Below are positions 42,874 to 52,427 of a stretch of DNA of 64,000 bases, piece after piece. Location of the stretch: contig CAIYRS010000105.1 of assembly GCA_903928685.1 (NCBI GenBank), positions 19,819 to 83,818 of the forward strand. The letters are read 5' to 3'. The translations under genes were made by a program, and so were the position numbers. The DNA is from an uncultured Methylococcaceae bacterium. Its GTDB lineage: Bacteria; Pseudomonadota; Gammaproteobacteria; Methylococcales; Methylomonadaceae. The notes beneath the pieces are model-generated. The model saw nothing but the letters and a program-made list of their open reading frames with translations. It made no database searches and was not told where the DNA came from. Numbering within the stretch: the stretch's first letter is position 1; each line of letters begins with the position of its first letter.

Positions 42874-44024
42874 GTGTTTGCCTTTTCTAGCGCATTCAGC
42901 AGGCTATTGACGTGATGCGGTTCATGCTCAGCCGATAAAGTCACACGCAATCTTGCCGTACCCTGCGCCACGGTCGGCGGGCGTATCGCGCTGACTAAAA
43001 ATCCGGCTGCTAAAAGCGCTTGGCTGATTGCCACGGCGCGTTGGCTATCACCAATCAGTATCGGTTGGATAGGCGAAGCGGAGGGCATTAACGATAAGCC
43101 CAATTGCTCTGCGCCTGTGCGGAATTGCTGGATTAAGGCGAGCAGTTTTTCGCGTCGCCAGGGTTCGCTTTGGATGATGTGTAAACTGGCTCGGGTGGCT
43201 TCGGCAACGGCGGGTGGCAGTGCGGTGGTGTAAATGTAGGTGCGTGCTGATTGGATTAAGGTTTCAATCAATACCTCTGAACCTGCGACAAACGCGCCGA
43301 AAGTGCCGAAACCTTTGCCTAGCGTACCCATCAGCACTTGCACATCGTCTTGCCCTAGATTGGTTTGCGCCAACAAGCCGCCGCCGTTTACGCCCAACAC
43401 GCCTAAGCCGTGGGCATCATCGACCATTAGCCAGGCATCGTGTTGTTTTGCTACTGCCGCCAGTTCTGGCAACGGCGCGGCATCGCCATCCATGCTGAAT
43501 ATGCCATCGGTAACCACCAGTTTGTTGCCGCTGGCTTCGGCTAGCAATTCTGCCAAATGGGCGCTGTCGGCATGGGCATAGCGCTTGAATTTTGCCCCCG
43601 ACGATAAGCCGCCATCCAATAAAGACGCGTGGTTAAGGCGGTCTTCCAAGACGGTATCGCCGCGCCCGACTAAGGCGTTAATGACGCCGATGTTTGCCAT
43701 GTAACCTGTGGAAAATAATAAGGCGCGATCACGTCCGGTAAAGGCTGCGAGTTCTTCTTCTAGGGCGTGGTGGGCGTGGCTGTGTCCGCAAATTAAATGC
43801 GCCGCGCCGCTGCCAACGCCATAGGTATCGGCGGCATTTTTAAAGGCTTTTACGACGGCGGGGTGGTTTGCCAAGCCAAGGTAGTCGTTGCTGCAAAAAT
43901 TGATGACGGTTTGGTTTTGTAATTGCAAAACGATGCCTTGGGGCGAGTCGATCACCCGGCGGCTACGGTAAAGCCCTTGTTGTGCTTGGGTTTGCAATTG
44001 GGTTTGTAAATGCGAAAAGGCCAT
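42870..44024 (-). CDS. bioF: 8-amino-7-oxononanoate synthase
   Basis: A 384-residue PLP enzyme of the alpha-oxoamine synthase family. [53 protein letters not shown] and [20 protein letters not shown] (the PLP lysine is in TLGKGFG) are intact. It condenses pimeloyl-ACP with alanine. It is first in this run; bioB, often upstream, is not in the window, and a dispersed repeat lies before the gene. Confidence 0.96.
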   Translation of the reverse strand: MAFSHLQTQLQTQAQQGLYRSRRVIDSPQGIVLQLQNQTVINFCSNDYLGLANHPAVVKAFKNAADTYGVGSGAAHLICGHSHAHHALEEELAAFTGRDRALLFSTGYMANIGVINALVGRGDTVLEDRLNHASLLDGGLSSGAKFKRYAHADSAHLAELLAEASGNKLVVTDGIFSMDGDAAPLPELAAVAKQHDAWLMVDDAHGLGVLGVNGGGLLAQTNLGQDDVQVLMGTLGKGFGTFGAFVAGSEVLIETLIQSARTYIYTTALPPAVAEATRASLHIIQSEPWRREKLLALIQQFRTGAEQLGLSLMPSASPIQPILIGDSQRAVAISQALLAAGFLVSAIRPPTVAQGTARLRVTLSAEHEPHHVNSLLNALEKANT

Positions 44025-44100
44025 CGGGTGTTTGGTGAGGATGTTGTTAAGTAGTTGATATTACCCACTCACTTTTTGTGAGTTGAAAATAAATAATAAT

Positions 44101-44422
44101 GAATCGCTATCGCGATGTTTTTCTAATCGGGTTTTCGCACCCGAAGGCGAGTTACTTTCTTTTGCGCCGCAAGCTACAAGGATGTGGCGAATGCCGAAAA
44201 TGCAGGAGCAATTTTCGGCCAAAAGAAAGTAACCAAAGAAAAGGCGGCCCGATTACCGCTGATGTCTTGCGCTCCTCGCATTTGTCGGGGGACGGCAAAA
44301 GGGGCTTCCTGCCCCTTTGCCGCCGCGCGGCTTCCCTGCCGCGCCCCTTCGGGCTATTCCCGACAAATACTGCGGTGCTCGACGCGGTAAACGGGAGAAA
44401 AGCGCGTCACTGCGTAACATCC
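44101..44422. repeat. Long dispersed intergenic repeat, copy 2, with 49-bp insertion
   Basis: It matches 10704-10975 over its length (GCACCCGAAGGCGAG, TTGCGCTCCTCGCATTTGTC, GGCAAAAGGGGCTTCCTGCC and so on). It carries about 49 extra bases between TTTTGCGCCG and CCAAAAGAAAG that include CCGAAAAT/ATTTTCGG arms. The predicted ORF 44099..44584 over it is not a gene. An ACTCAC/GTGAGT hairpin lies just before it near 44067. Confidence 0.87.
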
Positions 44423-44450
44423 GCTCCTAAATTGAATATTTTTGCGGCTT

Positions 44451-46517
44451 CTAATTCGAATCCACCTTACAAATTTGCATTGCCAGCAAATCAGCTTGCA
44501 AGATTTCTAATTGGCTGCGATGGCTTTCCGGTAAGACTGCCAAATCTTGCCAATGGATGCTGTCATTGTTGTGGCTGGCGCTGATAAACCAGCAATCATC
44601 GGGGATATGTATGCCACGGGCGGCTAGCAATTGGCGTACTGGCGGGCGGTTTGCCAGGGTGGCGAATGCTTGGGCGTTATCGTTAGCGGCGTGGTCAATG
44701 AAAACCACTAATGGGGCAAAATCAGTCATTAAGTTAATTTTGCTTAAAAATTTAGCTAGCAGTTCGGCTTGTTCGGTATCAGAAGTGGGCAATAGCATAG
44801 CCATCAATTTTTGGCTGAAGTTTTGAAAGCCAATGGGTGCTATGGATTTGGCGATTAAGTTCAATAGGCTGAGTGGCGCTAGCAGATTGATGGCGGGGTA
44901 GGCTATCGCCATCGGTTGCAGTAAGCCGCGCTGCCAAAGCCCATGGGCTTTTTGTTGCCACGGTTGTTCTTGTGCATTTTCGTTGGCGGCGGTAAAAAAA
45001 TCTGCCGCGTTAACAATGCGTATTTGTTGATTGCAGGCTTGCAAATGGCGGCGTAAGTTTTCTTCCCGGCTATCTATGCAGAAAATTAGCGGTTGCGGTT
45101 TTGGCTGCCCATGCAAAAGCGTTTGCTGGTAATGGTGTTGCTGCGCGTAATGCCAGATTTTGCTGCGATCGTTAGTGGTGAATTTATCTAAGCTGGCGAG
45201 CATGGCGGTTAAATCGCTGTCATCTAGCGCTTGCAGTTGTAAGGCATTCATACCTAGGTGTTGGCAGAGCCGGAATAAGCGCCAGCCGCTGTCGCTGGCG
45301 GTGTGCTGGCTTTGGTTGAGTTGCCAGGTGTGCAGTAAATCGGCGAGTTGTTGCCAGTCGCTGCGGCATTGGCGTTCTGAACCTGCGCGGATAATCAGGG
45401 CTTCTGCCAATTCGGTCAGGTATTCCGGCAATTTGCCCGCATACAGGCGTTTGCGGATTAAAAATTCGGAAAGGTTTTTTTGGAAATAGGTTTCTAAGGC
45501 GCTGACTTTGGCTTCCACTTTCCATAAATCGTGGCAGATTTGGTTTAGCCATAAGCGATCTAAAGTCAGCCGTATCGCTAAGTAATCGGCAAGCGCGGCT
45601 TCGGTTACGGCTTGCCCATTGAGCAAGCCAGGCCATTCGGGCAGTTCCTGCACCAAGCAGTGCAAGTAGCCTGCCCATTGCGGTTTGGGGATGGCTAAGC
45701 GCAGCAGTTGCAGGCTGATGTTGTCCAGCGCTTGCTCTGGCAGTTCGGCGATGATGTCTTTCCAATCCGGCAATTGGTGCAAGAACAAGTTGGCATCGTA
45801 AGGCACCATCGCCCGCCAAGCGGCGTACAAACCTAGTGATTGATAGTCGGGTAAAGGCCATGTTGCGTAGCCATTATCTTTGGCGGATGCGTATAGCCGC
45901 AGTAATTGCGGGCGCACGCTATCCAAGCTATCTGTGCCGCTTAAGGCCAGTACCCAGCCGCGTAAGCTGAGGCCGTTGCCTAATTCGGCGAGCAGTTGCT
46001 TAAATTCACTTTCTGCTTGTTGGCGGGTTTGTTGGTGGACGTTACTGGCTTGCCCGGCGGTTTCGGTGCAGGTCAGCAGGGTTTCTGGATGCTGGTCGGC
46101 ATCGGAGAGTGCCAGTTTTTCAAGTAGGCTTGCCCATAATTGCGGTACGGCAATGGCGGGTTTTTCACCTGCTAGAAATGTGCTCGCCACGGCGGCTGGC
46201 ACATCGGTTTGCAGCTGCTGTAAGGCGTGATGGGTGTTTAGTTGCCACTGTAATTGGCTGTTGTTGAGGCTAGGGAAATCATAAAGCAAGGCTAGCTTGG
46301 CGATTTCGGGAGCGTCTGTTTGTTGGTCAAAGTTGGCGAATGCGGCGGTTAAGTCGTAATCGTTAATGCGGCCTTGTTGGTAAAGTTGCCGATAATGGGC
46401 TTCTGGTAAATAGTCGCCAACGGTTGTAGCCGATGCCGCTAGTGTTTGTTGGAGATTGGCTACGATGTCGGCAAGTTGCGCCCGATATTTGGCAAGTTCT
46501 ACGGTGTTGATTTGCAT
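44451..46517 (-). CDS. dabA: DUF2309 protein, DabA-like, lacking the second zinc cysteine loop
   Basis: 688 residues from the ATG at 46517; TTG at 46520 is possible. DabA proteins are usually about 800 or longer. The beta-carbonic-anhydrase-like core begins with LIFCIDSREENLRRHLQ (Cys480, Asp482). The distal site, normally GHGS-x6-NNP...CGAC before NARVLA, is shortened here to VVFIDHAANDNAQAFATLAN, keeping His609 but deleting the cysteine. The ensuing ARGIHIPDDCWFISASHNND aligns with DabA. With DabB it would accumulate bicarbonate by converting CO2 on the cytoplasmic face; loss of the ligand puts this in doubt. Confidence 0.82.
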   Translation of the reverse strand: MQINTVELAKYRAQLADIVANLQQTLAASATTVGDYLPEAHYRQLYQQGRINDYDLTAAFANFDQQTDAPEIAKLALLYDFPSLNNSQLQWQLNTHHALQQLQTDVPAAVASTFLAGEKPAIAVPQLWASLLEKLALSDADQHPETLLTCTETAGQASNVHQQTRQQAESEFKQLLAELGNGLSLRGWVLALSGTDSLDSVRPQLLRLYASAKDNGYATWPLPDYQSLGLYAAWRAMVPYDANLFLHQLPDWKDIIAELPEQALDNISLQLLRLAIPKPQWAGYLHCLVQELPEWPGLLNGQAVTEAALADYLAIRLTLDRLWLNQICHDLWKVEAKVSALETYFQKNLSEFLIRKRLYAGKLPEYLTELAEALIIRAGSERQCRSDWQQLADLLHTWQLNQSQHTASDSGWRLFRLCQHLGMNALQLQALDDSDLTAMLASLDKFTTNDRSKIWHYAQQHHYQQTLLHGQPKPQPLIFCIDSREENLRRHLQACNQQIRIVNAADFFTAANENAQEQPWQQKAHGLWQRGLLQPMAIAYPAINLLAPLSLLNLIAKSIAPIGFQNFSQKLMAMLLPTSDTEQAELLAKFLSKINLMTDFAPLVVFIDHAANDNAQAFATLANRPPVRQLLAARGIHIPDDCWFISASHNNDSIHWQDLAVLPESHRSQLEILQADLLAMQICKVDSN

Positions 46518-46526
46518 CAATAAGAC

Positions 46527-47999
46527 CTATAAGGCGGTTTGCCCGATGGCATGGCTGATTTGTTTGACGCTGGCGTTGGCGAATTTTAGCCACGCGGCAG
46601 GCATGATACCTAGGGCGGTGATGCCGATCGCCAAAACGCCAGCGGCAAACAATTCGCGGGTTTGCAAATCTTGATAAGGGTGGTTTGCGGGCTGTTCCGC
46701 GCCGGTAAATAACAGGCTTAAGGTGCGTAAGCTATAGGCGGCGGTAATTAAGCTGCCTAACACAAAAAATACCATTAAGCCTTGCCATTGTTGCAGGCCG
46801 CCAATGAAGGCGTGGATTTCAGCAATAAAACCGATGGTGCCGGGCATACCCATAAGCGCCAATAAGCTGAGCGTCATTAGCAGGGCAAAACGCGGCATGA
46901 CGGCTAATAGTGAGCGGTAATTTTGGATATTCCAGGTTTGGCTGCGTTGGTACAACAGGCCCAGAAGTAAAAACAGCGAGGCGGCGATTAAGCCGTGTGC
47001 AGTCATTTGCAGCACTGCGCCGTAGATGGCGGTGCTGTTTAAGCTGGCAATGCCGCCTAAGATAATCGCCATTTGGCTGATGCAGGAGTAGGCGATCATG
47101 GCTTTGAGATCGGTTTGCCGCCATGCCAACAAGCCGCCGTAAATCATGCCGAATAAAGCCAAAAATATCAGCAATGGTTGTAAGGCGTGGGTGGCTTCGG
47201 GCAGCATCACCACCACTCTTAATAAGGCATACGCGCCCATTTTCAGCAAAATGCCAGCCAGTAAAATGGTGACAGGCATCGGTGCTTCAACCAAGGCTAA
47301 GGGCAGCCAGCCATGCAGCGGAAAAATCGGCATTTTTACCCCGAAACCGATAATAAAGCCCAGTAATACCAGTATTTGTTGCGGTAAGGGCATGTCTTTT
47401 GCGGCTTGGTTCATTGATGCCATTAACGAGCCGCTGTGTTCTAGTCCGTGTTGGCTAATCGCTAATAAGCTGATGAGCATACACAGCGAGCCTGCCAAGG
47501 TGTAAAGCACGAAGTTAAGGCTGGCGGCATGGCGGCGTTTACCGCCCCAGCGGTCGATAAGAAAAAATAACGAGATTAAGGTGATTTCCCAAAATACGTA
47601 AAACAATGCCCAATCTTGGGCGGAAAACACGCCTAATAGGCCGAATTCCAGCAATAAAATGGCGATGTGATAGCCTTTGATTTTGCTGGTGATGGTGGTC
47701 GAGACCAGTATGCTTACCGCAAATAATAGGCTGGTCAGCAGCAGCATCGGCAACGATAGGCCATCAACACCCAGCGCGTAGGCACTGCCTAAATTGGGGT
47801 TGATGGGGAAATATTCTGAAAATTGTAAGTCGGCGGCATCTTGTTGGAATTGGCTGAGTAGCCAGCAACTGAGCAACAAGGCCAAAGCCGCGCAAAGGTT
47901 GGCAATCAGGCGGATAAGGAAGGCATGGCTGCCGGGCGTAACCGCTAACAGCAAGACCCCAATAGCGGGCGTCCAGAGTAGCAGGCTGAGTATCCCCAT
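46527..47999 (-). CDS. dabB: NuoM-like proton-translocating subunit, DabB partner of DUF2309
   Basis: A 490-residue membrane protein with about 14 helices, of the Mrp/complex I antiporter family. LGVDGLSLPMLLLTSLLFAV, FYVFWEITLISLFFLIDRWG (conserved Glu), GFIIGFGVKMPIFPLHGWLP (conserved Lys) and WRQTDLKAMIAYSCISQMAI are intact. It resembles NuoM more than NuoL. It stands 10 bases ahead of the DUF2309 gene with no other nuo genes around, so a cation-coupled partner of DabA is more likely than a respiratory subunit. Confidence 0.85.
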   Translation of the reverse strand: MGILSLLLWTPAIGVLLLAVTPGSHAFLIRLIANLCAALALLLSCWLLSQFQQDAADLQFSEYFPINPNLGSAYALGVDGLSLPMLLLTSLLFAVSILVSTTITSKIKGYHIAILLLEFGLLGVFSAQDWALFYVFWEITLISLFFLIDRWGGKRRHAASLNFVLYTLAGSLCMLISLLAISQHGLEHSGSLMASMNQAAKDMPLPQQILVLLGFIIGFGVKMPIFPLHGWLPLALVEAPMPVTILLAGILLKMGAYALLRVVVMLPEATHALQPLLIFLALFGMIYGGLLAWRQTDLKAMIAYSCISQMAIILGGIASLNSTAIYGAVLQMTAHGLIAASLFLLLGLLYQRSQTWNIQNYRSLLAVMPRFALLMTLSLLALMGMPGTIGFIAEIHAFIGGLQQWQGLMVFFVLGSLITAAYSLRTLSLLFTGAEQPANHPYQDLQTRELFAAGVLAIGITALGIMPAAWLKFANASVKQISHAIGQTAL

Positions 48000-48053
48000 G
48001 ATGTTGTTCCTTTAAGGCGAAGAAATGGTGGTTAAAATTGAGTTGGATAAGTT

Positions 48054-48233
48054 TGTCCACGAAAAACACGAAATAGCACGAAAATGCAATTTGGTAAGGG
48101 CTTTCAGGTTTTGTAGGTTGGGTTGCATGCTTTTGGCAACCCAACGTTTACGCTCATCCTGTTGGGTTGCGAAAAGCGTGCAACCCAACCTACGTTTTCC
48201 CAATGATAAGGCCTTTCGTGTCGTTCCTGGACA
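48054..48233. repeat. About 180-bp element with GTCCACGAAAA-type terminal inverted repeats, copy 2
   Basis: Starts TGTCCACGAAAAACACGAAA and ends TTTCGTGTCGTTCCTGGACA, an imperfect 20-base inverted pair. The core is a different nested hairpin, GTAGGTTGGGTTGCATGC with GCGTGCAACCCAACCTAC. It lies between dabB and the glycosyltransferase gene; no gene is present in 48000-48304. Confidence 0.78.
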
Positions 48234-48304
48234 CTATAAATAAGCGTAACATCAGTGCGTCACTATGGCTTGCAATTATACGGTGGGCAGGGCTGTTGGC
48301 AAGC

Positions 48305-49273
48305 TTAGTCCAGTAAACCTTGGTGGCTTTGCCGCGCCTGTTCGGCAAGGTTTTTGACTTTCTCTTGAGCGTTGTTCAGCAAGGTTTGCCGTAAGGGCGG
48401 ATTGTTGGCGAGTTGTATGATGGCATCTACCCAAGCTTGTTGGTCGAGGTCAACAATCAGGCCATCGTGTTGATGGCTAATAATGTCGGCACAGATGCTA
48501 TTGGGTGAATAAATGCCAACCGCTCCGCAACGGGTGATGTCAAAAAACTTGGTGTACGAGCGGGCTTGGTTGAAGGGTGACGGCAGTAGCGGGTTCAGGC
48601 CAATATGCCGTGGCTGTAAGCCTAAAAATGCTTGGTAGCTAGGCCATTGCATGGTGTGGATGACATTGACGCGCGGTAGTTTTCGGTACAGGCGGTTAAC
48701 GCGGTGGTCGCCGATAATTTCAAACACCAGACGGCTGTCTTGCCGCAAGGCTTGGTCAATAACGGGTTGCAGCCAACGGATGTCGGCGCGGTGCGATGCG
48801 GTGCCGTGGTAAAAAACTCGGCACAAGTCGGTCTGTGCGGCGATTGGTGAAGGTAATAACAATTTTGCCGGCCAATCGGCGTATTTTTGTTGCAAGTACG
48901 GGGTGGATACCCAAAGCTCTGCTTGTTGCTGCTTAAGCCAGTTATATTTGCAGGCGGATAATCGGGCGAGTTTAAGGCGGTACAGCCAGGGGGTATCGCG
49001 GGAGGCGTGGATGTCTAGGACGTCGTCGTCCATGAAGAAAATGATTTTGCGAATATTTGCAGTTGCTAAAAGTTTTATCCAATTCTGTGGCACATATCTT
49101 ACAAATATTATTGTAGAGCCAATTAGCTCGTCTTTTGTAGGTAAGTCATTGGAATCATGATTAAGTACCCTATAATTTTCGGACTTAAGCAGCGGTAGAA
49201 TAAAGAAATCGGTGGAAGCGTTAGCGCGGGCATGTACAAGGTAAAAGGTCTTTGGGTTGCTGAGTGATGGCAT
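48305..49273 (-). CDS. Glycosyltransferase, GT4/GT1-like
   Basis: A 322-residue protein. The C-terminal half looks like a GT-B donor-binding domain: FEIIGDHRVNRLYRKLPRVN, LGLQPRHIGLNPLLPSPFNQ, RSYTKFFDITRCGAVGIYSP and LIVDLDQQAWVDAIIQLANN. The N-terminal half is divergent (IIFFMDDDVLDIHASRDTPW). It probably adds a sugar to a cell-surface glycan. It is at the border of the AT-rich island on the minus strand. Confidence 0.78.
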   Translation of the reverse strand: MPSLSNPKTFYLVHARANASTDFFILPLLKSENYRVLNHDSNDLPTKDELIGSTIIFVRYVPQNWIKLLATANIRKIIFFMDDDVLDIHASRDTPWLYRLKLARLSACKYNWLKQQQAELWVSTPYLQQKYADWPAKLLLPSPIAAQTDLCRVFYHGTASHRADIRWLQPVIDQALRQDSRLVFEIIGDHRVNRLYRKLPRVNVIHTMQWPSYQAFLGLQPRHIGLNPLLPSPFNQARSYTKFFDITRCGAVGIYSPNSICADIISHQHDGLIVDLDQQAWVDAIIQLANNPPLRQTLLNNAQEKVKNLAEQARQSHQGLLD

Positions 49274-49488
49274 TTAGAAGTAATCCAACGAATTTTATGG
49301 AAATGCTTGATGTATTGGGGTGCTTGGTGAATTTATATCAAGTATAGTTGCCGTCATTGTTTGGAATGAGTTTATAGCCTAGGCTTATCAGTAGTTGATA
49401 AATTAATAAGATGTATTGGGTTCATAGAATATGATTTTATAAATTTGGTTTGCGTGTTTTTCCCTAAAAAATTTACTAGGAGATATCG

Positions 49489-51489
49489 GTGAGTTTAAGA
49501 ACAGTTTTTAACAAGATGGCATTATGCGTTTCTCTGGTTTTGCTTGTAAGCATTGATGGTTATTGTGAAACGCCTTTGGTTTTTGTCAGTGCACCAGATT
49601 GGCATAATGTTGACAATTATATGCAGCCTTCGTTTTTATCACAGGTTTCTGATCAAGATTTAGATTTTACCTTTTCAGGTATGGCAAGCGTCAATCCTTC
49701 AATTGTTATTATGCCCGGAGATCTTGGTTTTCAGCATTGGTGGGATAAAAACTTAGGCTATCAGGCTATTTGCGCGCCAGGAGGTGATTTAAAAGCCATT
49801 ATTATGGGGTGTGCGGAAAAGAGCTATCGGCGTTTACTCAATAAAATGTCTCAACATGGCTTAAATTCTGTTTACGTCGCCCTTGGCGACCATGAAATTG
49901 GCGATAACGATTGGCCTTTAGGCGTCCAATCAGATTCAGTGCCAATTTTTAAGGCGGCATTTGCTAAATATTTCACCCAAAATACTGATGGGACATCGAA
50001 GTTCAACGGGATGTTAAATGGTGTACCTATGCGGCCAATAGGGACTGCTTATGAAAATACCTCATATGCTTTTAGGGCGGGCAATACACTGTTTGTAGCC
50101 GTTGATCAGTTCCAGCAAATATCTACTAGTAAAGTAAGTAATTTTAGGGGCACCGTAAAAGCGACTGTTGGTTTAGATGGGCATATTAGCTGGTTAGATA
50201 ACTTGCTTAAGGCGGCGCGAAACGATGCTAGCATTTCTCATATTATTGTTTTTGGTCATTTGCCAGTATTGTCACCAGTCAGGTCTGTCACTAGTAGCTC
50301 AATTTATTTGGATGCTCAACAAAACTCCCTATTTTGGGCGACATTAAGGGCAAATAAGGTCGATCTTTATCTTGCGGGCGAGGTTCATGACAATACCGTG
50401 ATAAAGGATAGAGTTTCTAAGGTAATTCAAGTTGCCCATGTTTCTGGCGCATCAGGTAAAAGCGGTTTTTTAGTAGGTAGAATTTATTCTGCCCGAATTG
50501 AATTGGATAAATATATTTTCCAAACCAGCTCTGTAGGTCAAAAAGCATTTGTTAAAGAAGGCACTTTGGTGATTGATAAGTCCAAAGGTAATTTTAAGTA
50601 TTATGCTACTGGAAAGATATTGCAGCCGATTGATGCTTGGGGTTTGATCCAACACTATAGTTTTGATGAGGATATTTCAAAAACTGTAAGCAATCATGGC
50701 TCGTTTAATAAAAATCTTGATGGTAGCAATACAAATGTAAATCAGATAACGACAGGCATACTAAAATCTGCCGCGTATTTTACTGATAGCCAATCAAGTT
50801 CAATCAAAAATGGCAGCATGACACCGATTATTGGTTCTCAAGCCCGTACGATAAGCCTTTGGGTTCAGACACTAAGCACAACAAAGGGTTATGTTTATCC
50901 TGCAGGAAAAGCATATAACCCGAATGGGTTATTCAGGTTATTTGTAGATAACGGTGTGGTAGGTGTGCAGCTTGATAGTAATAAGGAAATTAGGGCTCAA
51001 CAAGGAGGCCTTAAGCTTAACAATAATAGATGGCATCATCTTGCTGTTACCTTCCCAGGTTTTGGTGCGGTTGCTGCAGATATTCGTTTTTATATTGATG
51101 GTGTTGGCTTCAATCCAGTGGGGCTGATTAATGAAACTATTTATACAAGAGAAACCACATTTAATGTGGGAGGGAAAGTAGCTGGTCAGCCAATTAATGG
51201 TTGGACTGGAGGGGTTGATGATTTTGCTATGTGGGCATCGGCGTTAACACCGACAATGATTAATGCAATTAAAAGTTGTGGGGTGATACTTAAATATAAT
51301 GCGAGTGATATGGAGGCGCTTTTTCAAAGGTTCCGTTATCAATCGTTAACGCCTGTTACTTTAAATGGGTTGGTTTGGAATTATAGGAGCGGCCTATCTG
51401 GTACAGTTGGTGTTTGTTCCCGAAAAGCAGGCAGTAATTCATATAGTGTTATTTTAGATAGTAGCGGGTCTGGTATGGCTACTAACTAA
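49489..51489 (+). CDS. Exported metallophosphoesterase with C-terminal LamG-like domain
   Basis: A 666-residue protein with signal peptide ending GYCET. The calcineurin-like domain (about 30-330) shows FVSAPDWHN, IVIMPGDLGFQHWW, YVALGDHEIGDNDW, IIVFGHLPVLSP and LYLAGEVHDNTV. The C-terminal region (about 395-600) has a concanavalin/LamG pattern (YSFDEDISKTVSNHG, ARTISLWVQTLSTTKGYVY, NNNRWHHLAVTFPGFGAV, WTGGVDDFAMWASALTPTMI). It could bind a polysaccharide while hydrolysing phosphate esters. The GTG start has AGGAG. It is oriented against the island. Confidence 0.8.
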   Translation: MSLRTVFNKMALCVSLVLLVSIDGYCETPLVFVSAPDWHNVDNYMQPSFLSQVSDQDLDFTFSGMASVNPSIVIMPGDLGFQHWWDKNLGYQAICAPGGDLKAIIMGCAEKSYRRLLNKMSQHGLNSVYVALGDHEIGDNDWPLGVQSDSVPIFKAAFAKYFTQNTDGTSKFNGMLNGVPMRPIGTAYENTSYAFRAGNTLFVAVDQFQQISTSKVSNFRGTVKATVGLDGHISWLDNLLKAARNDASISHIIVFGHLPVLSPVRSVTSSSIYLDAQQNSLFWATLRANKVDLYLAGEVHDNTVIKDRVSKVIQVAHVSGASGKSGFLVGRIYSARIELDKYIFQTSSVGQKAFVKEGTLVIDKSKGNFKYYATGKILQPIDAWGLIQHYSFDEDISKTVSNHGSFNKNLDGSNTNVNQITTGILKSAAYFTDSQSSSIKNGSMTPIIGSQARTISLWVQTLSTTKGYVYPAGKAYNPNGLFRLFVDNGVVGVQLDSNKEIRAQQGGLKLNNNRWHHLAVTFPGFGAVAADIRFYIDGVGFNPVGLINETIYTRETTFNVGGKVAGQPINGWTGGVDDFAMWASALTPTMINAIKSCGVILKYNASDMEALFQRFRYQSLTPVTLNGLVWNYRSGLSGTVGVCSRKAGSNSYSVILDSSGSGMATN

Positions 51490-51536
51490 CATTTTTATAA
51501 GCTAAAGCGATATTTATCAATAGATGGAATTAAAAA

Positions 51537-52427
51537 ATGATAATAGAAGATGTTAACTTAAGCTCTTATATTTTAGATAAAACGATAAATGGCTGGTTAT
51601 CTGGCATATGTGGTAAGGGGCATTATGAGCAAATTTCATTGCGGCGTCCGAGTACATTTTTTGGCAAATATAACGACAATCCCTTGGTGCTTGCTGATGG
51701 TGATTGTATTGAGGAAGCATATTTTGGTGGGGTTCTTTTCCCCTATTATGGGCATTTTATAATTGAAACACTCTCAATTTTGCCGAATATACCAAATGAT
51801 AATAAACCAATACTGTTTATAAGATTAAATGATACGGTTTGTAATTGGCATAGCACTTTTTTTGATGATATTGGCCTTTCAAATAGGGTGATTTTTTCAA
51901 ATAAAACTAAATCAACACATGTAAAGAAGCTTCATGTGCTAGATCAAACAACTGTTGTAAATGCCAATATTACATATAAATTTGTTAACTACCTCCAGTC
52001 TCTATTTTCTAATGAGAAAGGTACTCGGCGTATATATGTAAGTAGAGATAAGTGTCAAAATGCCAAAATAAAAAACGAGGCAGCTTTCCAAAAAAAAATA
52101 CTTAAATTAGGGTTTGAGATTGTTCATCCAGAAAGTTTAACAATTAAAGAGCAGGTTAGTTTGTACGAAAGTGCCTCGATAATTATAGGGATTGAAGGAT
52201 CTGCATTACATACATTAATGTTTTGTTCTTTTCCAAAAACCGTAGTAGTTTTGCGGCGACGCAATGAATTGGTGCAAAATTTTCGATTACAATCTGCTGT
52301 ACAGCCACATATCAAATGGATTGAGATAGGTTGCATGAATACTTATGCACAAAGCTTTAATGATGTTTCTGAGATGGATATAGATTCTGCAATTGATAGC
52401 ATTAAAAATCTATTAAATAATAATTAA
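51537..52427 (+). CDS. Glycosyltransferase family 61-like protein
   Basis: A 296-residue protein. FGGVLFPYYGHFIIETLSIL, RRIYVSRDKCQNAKIKNEAA, EIVHPESLTIKEQVSLYESA and IIGIEGSALHTLMFCSFPKT follow the DUF563/GT61 plan (HF.E.L, R.Y.SR, G..GS.L.N). GT61 proteins transfer xylose or related sugars. It follows the phosphoesterase gene by 48 bases on the same strand. Confidence 0.8.
   Translation: MIIEDVNLSSYILDKTINGWLSGICGKGHYEQISLRRPSTFFGKYNDNPLVLADGDCIEEAYFGGVLFPYYGHFIIETLSILPNIPNDNKPILFIRLNDTVCNWHSTFFDDIGLSNRVIFSNKTKSTHVKKLHVLDQTTVVNANITYKFVNYLQSLFSNEKGTRRIYVSRDKCQNAKIKNEAAFQKKILKLGFEIVHPESLTIKEQVSLYESASIIIGIEGSALHTLMFCSFPKTVVVLRRRNELVQNFRLQSAVQPHIKWIEIGCMNTYAQSFNDVSEMDIDSAIDSIKNLLNNN

Noticed and set aside
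44099-44584. ORF of 161 codons on the plus strand
   Set aside because: It runs through repeat copy 2 and then antisense into the end of dabA; no protein features.
46527-47999. Respiratory complex I subunit NuoM
   Set aside because: No other nuo genes nearby and it is directly coupled to a DUF2309 gene, the DabB arrangement.
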